Source of the DNA: Lewinellaceae bacterium
Lineage (GTDB): Bacteria > Bacteroidota > Bacteroidia > Chitinophagales > Saprospiraceae
DNA: 64,000 nt
Assembly: GCA_020636045.1 (NCBI GenBank)
Contig: JACJYP010000001.1
Location: 372,001 to 436,000, forward strand
Direction of reading: 5' to 3'
This document shows positions 15,709 to 25,577 of this stretch, piece by piece. Made by a program: the position numbers and the translations under genes. Within the stretch, counting starts at the first letter, position 1, and every line of letters begins with the position of its first letter. Below the pieces are notes generated by a model that was not told the DNA's origin, did not search any database, and saw nothing but the letters and a program-made list of their open reading frames with translations.

Positions 15709-16953
15709 TTATGCCGGTGAAAGGGGTGTGAAGTGGTCGGCTGCAACGGCTTCTTCCTCCTGGCTTCCCAGAATGCCGAGGCTCACCGCGATCTCGTACA
15801 TGCGTTCGATGGCGCGATCGATCTGTTCGATGGTGTGCGTGGCCATCAGCGAAAAACGGATCAGCGATTCTTCACTGGGCACCGCGGGCGATACGACCGG
15901 GTTGATGAAGACTCCCGCTTCAAAACACTTGGTCGAGAAAGCAAAGGTTTTGAGGTTGTCGCGCACGTAGATCGGGATGATCGGCGATTCGCTCGGCCCT
16001 ACCTCGAAGCCCATTTCAAGGAAACGCGCAAGGGCGTAGTTCGTGTTCTCCCACAGCCGGGTGATGCGGTCAGGCTCGCTTTTAATGATGTCGATCGCCG
16101 CCAGCACACTCGCCGCCGATGCCGGTGTCATGCTCGCGCTGAAGATCAGGGCCCGCGACGTGTGTTTCAGGTAGTCGATCACATCGTAGCTCGAAGCGAC
16201 AAAACCGCCCAGCGAAGCCAGTGATTTGCTGAACGTGCCGGTCTGGATATCGACTTTATCGTTGATGCCAAAATGTGAGCCGGTACCGATCCCCATTTCG
16301 CCGATCACGCCGATCGCGTGCGCATCGTCCACCACCACCACGCCGTTGTGTTTTTCAGCGATCCGCGCAATATCGGGCAATTTGGCGATGTCGCCTTCCA
16401 TACTGAAAATGCCGTCGACGATAATGTATTTGAGCGCATCGGCATCGATCCTGGCAATTTGTTTTTCCAGGTCATCCATGTCGTTGTGCTTGAATTTCAG
16501 CACTTTGGCGAATGAAAGGCGCGTAGCATCGATGATCGACGCATGCACACGCTCGTCGATCAGAATGGTATCGTGGCGGCCGGCCAGCGGCGCGATGCCT
16601 CCGAGGTTCGATTGAAACCCCGTGCTGTAAAGCAGTACGGATTCCTTTTTCAGATAGTCGGCAAGGGTTTCTTCGAGTTCAATGTGGATGCGCAGCGTAC
16701 CGTTTAGAAAACGCGAACCCGCACAGCCGGTGCCGTATCGCGCAGTCGCAGCCTGCGCCGCTTCCTTGATCTTTGGGTGGTTGGTGAGCCCCAGGTATGA
16801 GTTGGAGCCGAACATCAGGACCGGTTTGCCATTGATATCCACTTCAGTGTCCTGTTCGGATTCGATCACCCTGAAATACGGATACATGCCCATCGCCCTT
16901 ACTTCGTTTGGGGCAGTGTATTTCCGGACGCGTTCGAGTAGTCGCTTATTCAT
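15709..16953 (-). CDS. spt: Serine palmitoyltransferase (alpha-oxoamine synthase family)
   Basis: About 414 residues from the start at 16953 (MNKRLLERVRKYT). A PLP enzyme of the alpha-oxoamine synthase family condensing serine with a fatty acyl-CoA or acyl-ACP to a 3-keto sphingoid base. Visible landmarks: FGSNSYLGLTNHP, the glycine loop YGTGCAGSRFLNGT, VVVDDAHAIGVIG (PLP-binding Asp), and the lysine of GTFSKSLASLGG at about residue 243. KBL, BioF and HemA share the fold; the ceramide-type neighbours decide for SPT. First committed step of the island, followed in order by bCerS, CerR and the desaturase. Confidence 0.85.
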   Translation of the reverse strand: MNKRLLERVRKYTAPNEVRAMGMYPYFRVIESEQDTEVDINGKPVLMFGSNSYLGLTNHPKIKEAAQAATARYGTGCAGSRFLNGTLRIHIELEETLADYLKKESVLLYSTGFQSNLGGIAPLAGRHDTILIDERVHASIIDATRLSFAKVLKFKHNDMDDLEKQIARIDADALKYIIVDGIFSMEGDIAKLPDIARIAEKHNGVVVVDDAHAIGVIGEMGIGTGSHFGINDKVDIQTGTFSKSLASLGGFVASSYDVIDYLKHTSRALIFSASMTPASAASVLAAIDIIKSEPDRITRLWENTNYALARFLEMGFEVGPSESPIIPIYVRDNLKTFAFSTKCFEAGVFINPVVSPAVPSEESLIRFSLMATHTIEQIDRAIERMYEIAVSLGILGSQEEEAVAADHFTPLSPA

Positions 16954-17076
16954 GAGCTGTTTTGTTTTACAATTTTCGAATTGAATTGATGCTTCCTGCA
17001 TGTATCGTTTTCCAGCCTTCCCTCCGAAAACAAATATTCGAAAAGGCGGGATTTACAGGCAGTGATCGGTCGGGAT

Positions 17077-17715
17077 TCAGGATTTTTTTCGGGTAAGTTG
17101 GAAGGTGGTATTAAAAACGTAATCCCACAAAGGATTGCTGACGCCGAAGCCGCGGTCGTTTTCCTGGTAGTGGTGCAGCATATGGTGCTGCTTGATCCGT
17201 TGCCAGAAAGGATTGTTCCAGCGAAGGTGATGCATGGCATAGTGCATCATGTCGTAGCACAGATAGCCCAGCACAAAACCGGCAAAAAAGGGATATACGG
17301 TCGGCGCGCCTACCAACAGGCGAAAGCCGGTAAAAAACAAAATAGCAAGCGGAATGCTCACGCTCGGCGGCATCACCAGGCGCAGGCGGTCGTTCGGGTA
17401 ATCATGATGCACACCATGCCAGATAAAGTGCAGGCGCTCGCCCCAGTTGCCGGGCGGTACCCAGTGGAACAGGAAGCGGTGCAGCACGTATTCGGTGAAC
17501 GACCATACCAACAGCCCGCCCAGAAACCACGCGGCCAGCAAGAGCAGGGAACCCTGCGCTTTCCAGAAGCACCACCCGATCACGGGCAGGTATACGATCA
17601 GCGGCACGCTGAAATGTACTTTGGAAAGCGCTTCCATCCAGTCGACTTTGAACATCCGGACGGACTCGGTGGAGTTTGAAACAAACTTTTGATGGTGCTC
17701 TTTATCTGTTGTCAT
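17077..17715 (-). CDS. FA2H/Scs7-like fatty acid 2-hydroxylase
   Basis: A 212-residue membrane di-iron hydroxylase. The start at 17715 (MTTDKEHHQ) was chosen over a longer open frame with no family resemblance. Histidine clusters are in EYVLHRFLFH, LHFIWHGVHHDYP, HYAMHH and HHMLHH. The stretches WSFTEYVLHRFLFH, RLRLVMPP, GYLCYDMMHYAMHH and GFGVSNPLWDYVF parallel the catalytic domain of human FA2H from memory. The cytochrome b5 domain of the eukaryotic enzyme is absent. It lies 123 bp upstream of spt on the same strand. Inferred role: 2-hydroxylation of the ceramide fatty acid; sphingoid C4 hydroxylation is the main alternative. Confidence 0.78.
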   Translation of the reverse strand: MTTDKEHHQKFVSNSTESVRMFKVDWMEALSKVHFSVPLIVYLPVIGWCFWKAQGSLLLLAAWFLGGLLVWSFTEYVLHRFLFHWVPPGNWGERLHFIWHGVHHDYPNDRLRLVMPPSVSIPLAILFFTGFRLLVGAPTVYPFFAGFVLGYLCYDMMHYAMHHLRWNNPFWQRIKQHHMLHHYQENDRGFGVSNPLWDYVFNTTFQLTRKKS

Positions 17716-18224
17716 GGGTGCAATTACATTTATAAAACGCCTCATTTCAAGCCTCGCAGGCATTACCGGTCATGGTGTATGTACGCAAAATGCCCCTTCC
17801 CGGACGTAAATTTAGCCTGACAGATCCGTTACACTTGCTATCGCGTAGCAAAACTCTTCGAAATGTGATGGAGGTAGCATCCCCGTACGGAGTGCCTTCG
17901 GCGCCTTAAGCCCGCCGGCAAATCCTGGAAACCGCCCGGGCAGTTGCAGTTTCCGGTGGCCGGGATCTGCCTGTGTTTGATGCCCCGGCGATGGGAATAA
18001 ATCGAATACGGCGATTCGGTAAGATTATCTCTTTTGTTGACGGGGCAAAGTTAAGGTAAGCCGTCGAAGCGAGATAGCGATCCGCAGAATTTTAAACAAT
18101 CGTTTAAAAAAATTACACAGAAATGAATTTCCGCCCGGGCGCCTATTCCGGGTCGACGAATGGTCCTTTCGACACACTTTCAACTATAGGTCAACAATGT
18201 AATCCCACACACCGGATGCTATCG
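17716..18224. other. Intergenic region upstream of the sphingolipid operon, no gene seen
   Basis: No convincing ORF. It separates the stop of parC from the FA2H-like gene; both are read leftwards, so it should hold the promoter of the lipid operon. The only promoter-like match I see is TAACTTTG on the minus strand (18046-18053), fitting TAnnTTTG, but it is about 330 bases from the FA2H start and no clear -33 element accompanies it. A leader this long would be unusual, so the site is uncertain. Confidence 0.4.
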
Positions 18225-20924
18225 TCAATCGAATTCGATGGTATCGCCGGTCTTGTAGGTCTTTTTCTCAGCCGGTTCAGGCGCCGCCTTTTTGGGCGCA
18301 GGCGCTTTCTTTTCCGGTTGCGGCGCCTCTTCGCCAAACAAACTGGCCTGCCGGGTGGCTTCCTGTTCTTTTGATCTCGGGTCGCTGTCGAGTTCCTTTA
18401 CCCCGCTCAGCATCTGGTCGCTGAGTTTGTTGCCCACGGCTTTCCAGCCTTTCACATCCATGAATTCGCCCAGGTCGAGTTCGCCGGTCATCGGTTTTCC
18501 TTTTACTTTCAGGGTGTATTTGATGCGCGGATTTTCTTTCAGCGAAGCGAACAACAATTTCGATTTCGGGTGGTCGGTGACATAGGGATAGCGCTCTTTC
18601 AGTTTGTTTGTTTCGATCCGGAAACGTTTTACCATGGTCCAGCCTTTGTGTCCGTCGAAATGCACGGCACTGACCACCACATCCGGATCAAATTTACAGA
18701 TCTGGAGGATCTCTTTCATCTCGAAACGCTGCTGCACGTCGGTATCGGTCACTTCGTAGGAACCATCGGTGTACAGCACGAATATGCTGTCGCCGGTATC
18801 GAATTCGCCCAACAAACGGCCGCGCTCCTGCGTGTTCAGGCGGCCCGTAATGTCGTCGAACCACAATTTCTGCGCGCCGATGGTGCTTTTGCCCACCTCC
18901 TTCTGGCGGATCTGTTTTACCGGATATCTGGTCAGGATATTGCCCTGCGAAGTGCGGCCCTTGATCGCCAGTTCGGCAAAATCGTAGTCGAATACCTTGA
19001 TCTTGGCCGTGCTGCCTGGGCTAAGCGTCACGGTCACGACCTCGCTTTCACCGTTCGGATTGGCCGTGAAATACAGCATTTTGGAGCCTTTGGCATCCGA
19101 GCCGAGCTGGTATTCCTTGTCGCGGGTGATGGCCGTGACGTTGAATCGCTTGACATAGGTGCGCCCCGACTTGGCATCCACATAGGCCATGTTGTAGGTG
19201 GTGCGTTCGTCGTTCTTTTTCCACACGGCGATATGGATGATGTCTTTCCCGACAAATACCTTGTCACCGATCTTGACCACTTTCATGACGCCGTCGCGGC
19301 GGAATACGATGATATCGTCGATATCGGAACAATCCTGTACAAATTCGTCCTTTTTCAGGCCCGTACCCAAAAAGCCGTCGGCCATATTGACGTACAGTTT
19401 GGCGTTGTTGGCCACTACCGCCGTCGCCTGGATGGTGTCGAACTGCGCAATCTCGGTGCGCCGCTCGCGGCCCTTTCCGTGCTTCGCCAGCAGCTGCTCG
19501 AAATAAGCGATCGCGTACTCCGTCAGGTGTGCAAGGTGGTGTTTGGTCTGGATCAGTTCTTCACTCAGTTTGGCGATCTCTTCGTCCGCCTTGAATGAGT
19601 TGAATTTTGAAATACGCTTGATCTTGATCTCCGTCAGGCGGATGATGTCATCTTCCGTGACTACGCGAAGCAGTTTGATCTTTTTGGACTCTTTTGCATA
19701 ACCGGGATCGGCGGGCGTGATCACGTATTTTTTCAGGCCCGCATCGATGGTCGAGATCACCGCCTCCCAGGTCTCGCATTCCTCTATGTCGCGGTAAATG
19801 CGGTTTTCAATAAATATTTTTTCCAGGGAAGCGAAATGGAGTTTTTCTTCCAGATCGTGCTGCAGGATCTCCAGTTCCTGGCGCAGCAGGTCTCTGGTAT
19901 GTTCGGTCGACAGGCGCAGCAGTTCATTGGCATCCGTGAACAGGGGTTTGTTGTCCAGGATGACACAGCAGTTGGGGCTGATGCTCACCTCGCAGGCCGT
20001 GAAGGCATACAAAGCGTCGATCGTGACGTCGGGGCTGACGCCGGCCTGCAGTTCGATCTCGATATCGATGTCCGCGGCCACTTTGTCGATCACCCTTTTG
20101 ATCTTGATCTGGCCTTTTTCATTGGCCTTCAGGATCGATTCGATCAGATCGCCGGTAGTAACGCTAAAGGGAATTTCGGTGATCTGAAGCGTTTTTTTGT
20201 CAATTTCCCTGATCCGCGCGCGCACCCTGACCTTCCCGCCGCGCGCACCGCCGTTGTAGTTGCCTGCATCGATCAGCCCTCCGGTCGGAAAATCGGGTAT
20301 CAGGTCTGTTTTCCGGCCTTTCAGCACGGCAATGCAGCCTTTTACGATCTCGATAAAGTTGTGCGGCAGGATCTTGGTGCTTAGTCCCACGGCAATGCCT
20401 TCTGCGCCTTGTGCCAGCACGAGCGGGAATTTCATGGGCAGGTTCACGGGTTCGCGTTTGCGCCCGTCGTAGCTCATCTGCCAGGCAGTCGTGTCGGGGT
20501 TGAACGCCACATCCAGCGCGAATTTGGTAAGACGCGCTTCGATGTAACGCGGCGCTGCCGCCGAATCACCCGTGCGCAGATCGCCCCAGTTGCCCTGGCA
20601 GTCGATGAGCAGGTCCTTCTGGCCCATGTTCACCAAAGCCTCGCCGATCGCCGCGTCGCCATGCGGGTGGAATTGCATCGTTTGCCCGATGAGGTTGGCC
20701 ACTTTGTGGTAGCGCCCGTCGTGCTGGGCAAACATCGCGTGCAGAATGCGCCGCTGCACGGGCTTCAGGCCGTCTTCCAGTGCCGGCACGGCGCGTTCCA
20801 GGATGACGTAGGACGCGTAGTCCAGAAAATAATTCTGATACATCCCCGAGAGGGTGATGATCTGATCATCGCCATTCTGGGAAGTAGTGGGCGGTACGGA
20901 TGTGTCTTTTTTAGAACGTGCCAT
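18225..20924 (-). CDS. parC: DNA topoisomerase IV subunit A
   Basis: About 899 residues from the ATG at 20924. Type IIA topoisomerase A subunit: SYVILERAVPALEDGLKPVQRRILHAM, the active-site tyrosine in SAAAPRYIEARL, and QFHPHGDAAIGEALV. The C-terminal beta-pinwheel region runs roughly from residue 500 to 800, ending in a low-complexity Lys/Pro/Ala tail. The basic GyrA-box is not obvious, favouring ParC over GyrA. It cleaves and passes DNA with ParE to separate chromosomes. The VOC gene ends 7 bp upstream on the same strand, so they are probably co-transcribed. Confidence 0.88.
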   Translation of the reverse strand: MARSKKDTSVPPTTSQNGDDQIITLSGMYQNYFLDYASYVILERAVPALEDGLKPVQRRILHAMFAQHDGRYHKVANLIGQTMQFHPHGDAAIGEALVNMGQKDLLIDCQGNWGDLRTGDSAAAPRYIEARLTKFALDVAFNPDTTAWQMSYDGRKREPVNLPMKFPLVLAQGAEGIAVGLSTKILPHNFIEIVKGCIAVLKGRKTDLIPDFPTGGLIDAGNYNGGARGGKVRVRARIREIDKKTLQITEIPFSVTTGDLIESILKANEKGQIKIKRVIDKVAADIDIEIELQAGVSPDVTIDALYAFTACEVSISPNCCVILDNKPLFTDANELLRLSTEHTRDLLRQELEILQHDLEEKLHFASLEKIFIENRIYRDIEECETWEAVISTIDAGLKKYVITPADPGYAKESKKIKLLRVVTEDDIIRLTEIKIKRISKFNSFKADEEIAKLSEELIQTKHHLAHLTEYAIAYFEQLLAKHGKGRERRTEIAQFDTIQATAVVANNAKLYVNMADGFLGTGLKKDEFVQDCSDIDDIIVFRRDGVMKVVKIGDKVFVGKDIIHIAVWKKNDERTTYNMAYVDAKSGRTYVKRFNVTAITRDKEYQLGSDAKGSKMLYFTANPNGESEVVTVTLSPGSTAKIKVFDYDFAELAIKGRTSQGNILTRYPVKQIRQKEVGKSTIGAQKLWFDDITGRLNTQERGRLLGEFDTGDSIFVLYTDGSYEVTDTDVQQRFEMKEILQICKFDPDVVVSAVHFDGHKGWTMVKRFRIETNKLKERYPYVTDHPKSKLLFASLKENPRIKYTLKVKGKPMTGELDLGEFMDVKGWKAVGNKLSDQMLSGVKELDSDPRSKEQEATRQASLFGEEAPQPEKKAPAPKKAAPEPAEKKTYKTGDTIEFD

Positions 20925-20931
20925 GCGCAAT

Positions 20932-21309
20932 TCAGTCTTTCAGCGAAAAATGCGGGTTCCTGATGATCCCGACGAGGTTGTCCCAGGGGTCTTTTACGGC
21001 TGCCACCACGATCCCTTCCCCCACGTCGTCCGGTTTCATGTGGGCCGTAGCGCCCAGTTCGAGCAGGCGTGCAAAGGTCGCCTCCGCATCATCGACGCCC
21101 CAGTAGGTTTCCACATTTGCCGATTTGGGACTCATATCCTGCTCTTCGGGTTGCAGGCCGAGTTCGTAGCCTCCCACATTGAAACCCACGTAAAAGGGTT
21201 CGTTGAAATAGGGGCGGATACCGAGCAGTTCGGAGTACCACTCGATCGCTTTGGCGAGATCGCCGACGCGGTAGATGCAGGTGCGCAGACCCTGGAATGG
21301 AGTGTTCAT
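20932..21309 (-). CDS. VOC (glyoxalase/bleomycin-resistance fold) protein
   Basis: A 125-residue single-domain protein with the vicinal-oxygen-chelate pattern: TCIYRVGDLAKAIEWYSELLG at the start, FNVGGYELGLQP in the middle, and AVKDPWDNLVGIIRNPHF near the end, with paired beta-alpha-beta modules. Members bind metals and act on small molecules; the substrate cannot be inferred. The gene overlaps nothing and is followed 7 bp later by parC. A TATTTTTG motif upstream may be the promoter for both genes. Confidence 0.8.
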   Translation of the reverse strand: MNTPFQGLRTCIYRVGDLAKAIEWYSELLGIRPYFNEPFYVGFNVGGYELGLQPEEQDMSPKSANVETYWGVDDAEATFARLLELGATAHMKPDDVGEGIVVAAVKDPWDNLVGIIRNPHFSLKD

Positions 21310-21348
21310 TCAACTCAAGGTTTGTGGTGAAATGGCAATAGCCGGCAG

Positions 21349-21356
21349 CAAAAATA
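21349..21356 (-). promoter_or_regulatory. Candidate promoter of the VOC-parC pair
   Basis: Minus strand reads TATTTTTG, matching TAnnTTTG, 40 bases before the VOC start codon. No good TTG at the -33 position is seen, so confidence is limited. Confidence 0.35.
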
Positions 21357-21488
21357 GGGGAATTTGTTATTGAAAATAAAACTTTTTGTGTTTTAATTGC
21401 GGGACAGAAATAACAGACGATCCAAAGCCCGGCATTTTGAACCCGTACGGCCTTGTTTTTCTCAATACTTTCTGTCCCGAAAGTTACT

Positions 21489-22256
21489 TCAGGAGACGTA
21501 CGCATCCGACTTTTTGAAGCGCCATATATCGTACAGCATCACGCCGGTGATGATGCCGGCCGGCACGAAAAAAATGCGCGTCTGGAGGGAAGGAAATAGC
21601 CCCACACTGAACATCGCCCCGCCCAGAAAGCTGCCCATGACGATCACCCGGAGCAGGGCTTCGCGCTGGATCAGGCGGCGTTTTTCACCGTCGGAATGGA
21701 ATATTTCGGCGATATCGACGCCAAGTTCGTTGACCACGCCGGTCATCTGGCTGGCCTTGATCAGCGAGGAGGTGGTGAGGCTGACCATGGCATTCTGGAT
21801 GCCGATGGAGAAAAGGATCATGCCCGGAAAAGCAACCGGATGCAGCGCCGTCGAGCCGCTGGCGGCAGTGCCGACCAGAATAAAAATACTGGCCACGACG
21901 GCCAGGGGCAGCAGGTGCAGGTAGCGCCATTTGAGCAGTTTTTCGCGCTCCACACACCAGCCGGCAAAAAAACCGCCCAGGAAAAAGGCAAACAGCCACA
22001 GAAAAATGGACCCTGCGGTGTTCAGGCGGCCCGAATAAAGGTCCTGCGCGATCTGGGGAAGCAGGCCGGTCACATTGGTGACCACAACGGAGAAGGTCAT
22101 CAGTCCGCCATAGATCACGATCCCCGAACTGAAAGGATAAATAAACGCGTAGAACATCTTGACCCGGAAAGAACGGCGGCGGATCTTTTCGTTCGACCTG
22201 ATCAGCATATCGCCCAGCACGGGCGGTTTGAGATACCTGTACCAACGGTTTTTCAT
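21489..22256 (-). CDS. DUF1275 (YoaK-family) membrane protein
   Basis: A 255-residue protein with about six membrane segments. The family signature is recognised in FSSGIVIYGGLMTFSVVVTNVTG near the N-terminus and SLIKASQMTGVVNELGVDI in the middle. DUF1275 proteins are predicted transporters of unknown substrate, widespread in bacteria. The N-terminal about 30 residues are basic and cytoplasmic. It stands alone: 180 bp from the VOC gene and divergent from fahA. Confidence 0.75.
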   Translation of the reverse strand: MKNRWYRYLKPPVLGDMLIRSNEKIRRRSFRVKMFYAFIYPFSSGIVIYGGLMTFSVVVTNVTGLLPQIAQDLYSGRLNTAGSIFLWLFAFFLGGFFAGWCVEREKLLKWRYLHLLPLAVVASIFILVGTAASGSTALHPVAFPGMILFSIGIQNAMVSLTTSSLIKASQMTGVVNELGVDIAEIFHSDGEKRRLIQREALLRVIVMGSFLGGAMFSVGLFPSLQTRIFFVPAGIITGVMLYDIWRFKKSDAYVS

Positions 22257-22627
22257 AAGGAACGGTCAAATGATAAGGTCATGATTTCGGGGAGAATAAT
22301 TTGGTGCTAAAGAAGGCGTGAGAAGGGCGCATCCCGCCCCAAGCGGGACGCAACCGACGAACAACGCACTTTAGCGGCAAATTAGGCCGCCTAAATCGGG
22401 AACTTATTATTTGATCGTTCCTTACAGGAGCATTCATCAGCCTTCTTATCACAATCTCTCTACGGTTTTTCGGCGTATCCGCCACAATGAACAATATCCG
22501 GCATGGGTAATCATGACACCCGCACCCCTTCAAATTCCAACACCTGAATGTAATAAAAGTTAAGGGCCACCCCGCCGTGTCCGTAATATCAGAATTTTTC
22601 GACTTTTGCCGGTAAATTTTTAAAAAA
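22257..22627. other. Divergent intergenic region (DUF1275 gene / fahA)
   Basis: No gene is supported. It must contain promoters for both flanking divergent genes, but no clear TAnnTTTG motif stands out. A GC-rich hairpin lies at about 22331-22352 (GCATCCCGC, loop, GCGGGACGC, one mismatch) and a weaker one follows (TAGCGGC / GCCGCCTA). Neither has a T-tract on either strand, so I do not call them terminators. Confidence 0.4.
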
Positions 22628-23878
22628 ATGCGTGTACTGAACTCCTGGCTGCATATTCCCGCCGATTCTGACTTTTCACTGTACAACCTGCCCTACGGTA
22701 TTTTCCATACCGGCGACGGGAAGCCGCGGGCCGGTATTGCTGTGGGCGACCACATTGTCGACCTGGCAGCGGCAGCCGAAACGGGATTGTTCGGTAAACG
22801 CCGTTTTTTCAAAAAAATATTCGAACAGTCCACGCTCAACGACTTTATCGCCCTCGGGAAACCCGTCACCGGCCGCATCCGCCGGAAAGTACAGGCCTGG
22901 CTGATACAAGACAGTGCGCCTGAGAACGCCGAACGCCTGCTCGCCAACCGCCTCGACGCGCACATGCTCATGCCCGTGCGCGTGGGCAACTACACCGATT
23001 TCTACAGCAGCATCGAGCACGCCACCAACGTTGGAAAAATGTTTCGCCCCGACAATCCGCTGCTCCCCAACTGGCGCTGGATACCGGTGGGCTATCACGG
23101 GCGCGCATCGTCGGTGGTGGTCAGCGGCACCCCCATCCGCCGCCCCTGGGGCCAGATCATGCCGCCGGGACAGGACGTACCCGTATACGCCGCCACAAAA
23201 CAACTCGACTTCGAACTCGAAATGGCTTTCGTGATCGGAAAAGACAGCGCCCTGGGCGAGCCGATCGGTGCGGCGCAGGCCGACGAATACATTTTTGGGC
23301 TTGTATTATTCAACGACTGGAGCGCGCGCGACATCCAGCGCTGGGAGTACGTACCGCTGGGTCCTTTTCTCGGAAAAAACTTCGGCTCCTCCATTTCGCC
23401 GTGGATCGTGCCGCTCGAAGCGCTGCGTCCTTTCCGCGTGAAAGGCCCTCGGCAGCATCCTGCCCCGCTCTCTTATTTGCAGACCCGCGGCGCCCGGAAC
23501 TACGATATTGCGCTGGAAGTGGCCATCGCGGCGGCGGAAAAAAGTCCGCAGACTATTGTGTGCAGGTCGAATACAAAGTATCTTTACTGGTCTTTCGCGC
23601 AGCAACTGGCGCATCATACCGTCAATGGCTGCAACGTTTGTGTGGGTGATCTGATGGCATCGGGCACCATCAGCGGCCCGGAAGCGGGGACTTACGGATC
23701 CATGCTGGAGTTGTCGTGGGGCGGGAAAGAGCCGGTTCGCATGGCCGACGGCGGCACCCGCACCTTCCTCGAAGACGGCGATATCGTGACCATGCGCGCA
23801 GCGGCGGAAAAGAATGGCATCCGTGTGGGATTTGGTGACGTGAGCGGCATGATAGTGGCCGGCAGTGCCGGTAAATAA
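22628..23878 (+). CDS. fahA: Fumarylacetoacetase
   Basis: A 416-residue enzyme for the last step of tyrosine/homogentisate breakdown, splitting fumarylacetoacetate into fumarate and acetoacetate. Hallmarks: an SH3-like N-terminal domain (MRVLNSWLHIPADSDFSLYN, typical SFP/SDFSLYNLP pattern), VGNYTDFYSSIEHATNVG (metal-binding Asp and catalytic His), WRWIPVGYHGRASSVV, FELEMAFVIGK, FNDWSARDIQRWEYVPLGPF and GDLMASGTISGPE. Length fits the family. Other tyrosine-pathway genes are not in the window. The ATG at 22628 gives the expected N-terminus. Confidence 0.95.
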   Translation: MRVLNSWLHIPADSDFSLYNLPYGIFHTGDGKPRAGIAVGDHIVDLAAAAETGLFGKRRFFKKIFEQSTLNDFIALGKPVTGRIRRKVQAWLIQDSAPENAERLLANRLDAHMLMPVRVGNYTDFYSSIEHATNVGKMFRPDNPLLPNWRWIPVGYHGRASSVVVSGTPIRRPWGQIMPPGQDVPVYAATKQLDFELEMAFVIGKDSALGEPIGAAQADEYIFGLVLFNDWSARDIQRWEYVPLGPFLGKNFGSSISPWIVPLEALRPFRVKGPRQHPAPLSYLQTRGARNYDIALEVAIAAAEKSPQTIVCRSNTKYLYWSFAQQLAHHTVNGCNVCVGDLMASGTISGPEAGTYGSMLELSWGGKEPVRMADGGTRTFLEDGDIVTMRAAAEKNGIRVGFGDVSGMIVAGSAGK

Positions 23879-23996
23879 TTCAATAGCAGGACTTTTCAAC
23901 TTGTGATTATAAACGACCCGCATCTTACCTAACTATACACGTCGTTCAATTTCTGTTTTATAATCACATTCTTCACCTCTCATTGTTTTCAGAGAA

Positions 23997-25432
23997 ATGT
24001 CTGTTTTATCCGTACTTCGACCTGGCCGGAGAGCGTTCCAGCCACTCCTTCCGTGGAGCCTTTCGTTTTTTTTCGTCATTTTTATTGTTGGCCGGGGATG
24101 GGGGCAGTGTACTACACTTAGTCTGACATCAACCAACACCAATGGCTCTACCTCGACGTGGACGGCACCGGCTATCAGGGTGCCCTATATTCAGATCACT
24201 GCTCAAGGTGCATGGAAGCACAATGGTGGAATTCACGGGGAGAGCGGCGGAAGTGGCGCTACTGATAGCGAAATTTATAGTCAAATCGACGAAACCATTT
24301 TCGCCATTTCAGGATGCGGTGGTTCTGGCAAATCTAATGCTGAAGGGGGGAGGAAGCGGGTCGGTGCTGTAACTGCGGCACTGGTCTATGTGCCTCGATG
24401 GAAAATTTTGATCACGGCAGCGGAGGCAACGGTGGCCAAAAGACGGAAATGGCTTGGGAGGTTAGATGTACTTGGAGGAAGTGGACGGCGGTGCAGCGAG
24501 TAAACAGCGGCGGCGGCGGCGGCGGTATGGAGGAGAGGAAGAATGGCGGTAGCGGCGGTACGCGCACGAGGAGTCAGAGCGTTCCACTGGTGGAGAGGAA
24601 CAGGCAAACAACAAGGGAGGCAGGAATGGGTGGTGGTGGTGGTGGTGGAATGACCAATCAGCCGGTTCAGGTGGCGGTGGCCACACAGGTGCACGGCATG
24701 GGAATACAAGATGCGCAACATCTTTAACACTGGAACGCAATCACAAAATTGAGGTGCTGCCGAGGAGGAGCAAATTGGATCAGTATGCTTGAGGAAGGGG
24801 AGCGCAGCGGGTCGGGGGCCGAGGGGTGAGCGGGGGGCGGAAATACAAACAGTGACGTGTAACATGCCTTCTCCCTCCCCATCGACCTCATCAACTTCAA
24901 AGCGCAGCTGCGCGACGACCGGACGGTGCAACTGCTCTGGAGCACGGCCAAAGAGACCGATAACTTCGGGTTCGATGTGGAGCGCAGCCCCGACAATCAC
25001 AACTGGAAGACGCTGGGATTCGTACCCGGTCATGGCACCACGAATGAATTGCACGAGTACACACTGCTCGACGAAACTCCATTGGCGGGTATCAATTACT
25101 ACCGCCTGAAGCAACTGGACACCGACGGCGGTTTCGAATATTCGCCGATGGTCGTCGCCGACGTACGCGGCGGAGGCACGCAGTTCGATATTTACCCGAA
25201 TCCGTCCGCTACCGGCGATCTGAGTATCCGCACCGTCAGCCAGTATGAGGGCGATGCGCAACTCGAGATATTCGACTGGGTGGGATATAAAGTATATAAA
25301 GAAAACCTGTCGCTTTTGAAGGGCACTATGGTGTATCCGGTGTCGATGAAAACCTTTCCGAAAGGCACTTACACGGCCCGGCTCGAAATGCCCGACGGGC
25401 AGGTGTTTTTCAAAAAGATCATACTTCAGTAA
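23997..25432 (+). pseudogene. Glycine-rich T9SS-secreted paralogue 1, frameshifted
   Basis: Same design as the intact paralogue at 30570-32003 but split over reading frames. The signal peptide and start of the glycine-rich region (QCTTLSLTSTN..STWTAP) are in the frame of 23997; the middle (about 24330-24870) jumps between frames several times; the C-terminal module (LPIDLINFKAQ...LLWSTAKETDNFGFDVERS) and the T9SS tail (FDIYPNPSATG ... GQVFFKKIILQ) are intact from about 24875. Homology to the paralogues survives across the breaks (for example CATSFNTGTQS against SSFNSGS), so the breaks are recent or artefactual. This copy has the most damage of the family. Confidence 0.65.
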
Positions 25433-25577
25433 TAGATTCAGAGTACATCTTCCGCTAATCTAAAGTTTGGCAAGCAAAACAGTTGGGTGGGTATTTGTCC
25501 CGCTCAACTGTTTGTGCGTGAGTGCAATGCTGTCGCAATGCTTTCATGTGTTTTTCACCTTTTTTCTCAAATGATCT

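Noticed and set aside
18046..18053. TAACTTTG promoter for the sphingolipid operon
   Set aside because: Matches TAnnTTTG but is about 330 bases from the first gene with no -33 partner; mentioned only within the gap entry.
18570..19598. Plus-strand ORF of 342 codons
   Set aside because: Antisense shadow of the parC C-terminal region; no family features.
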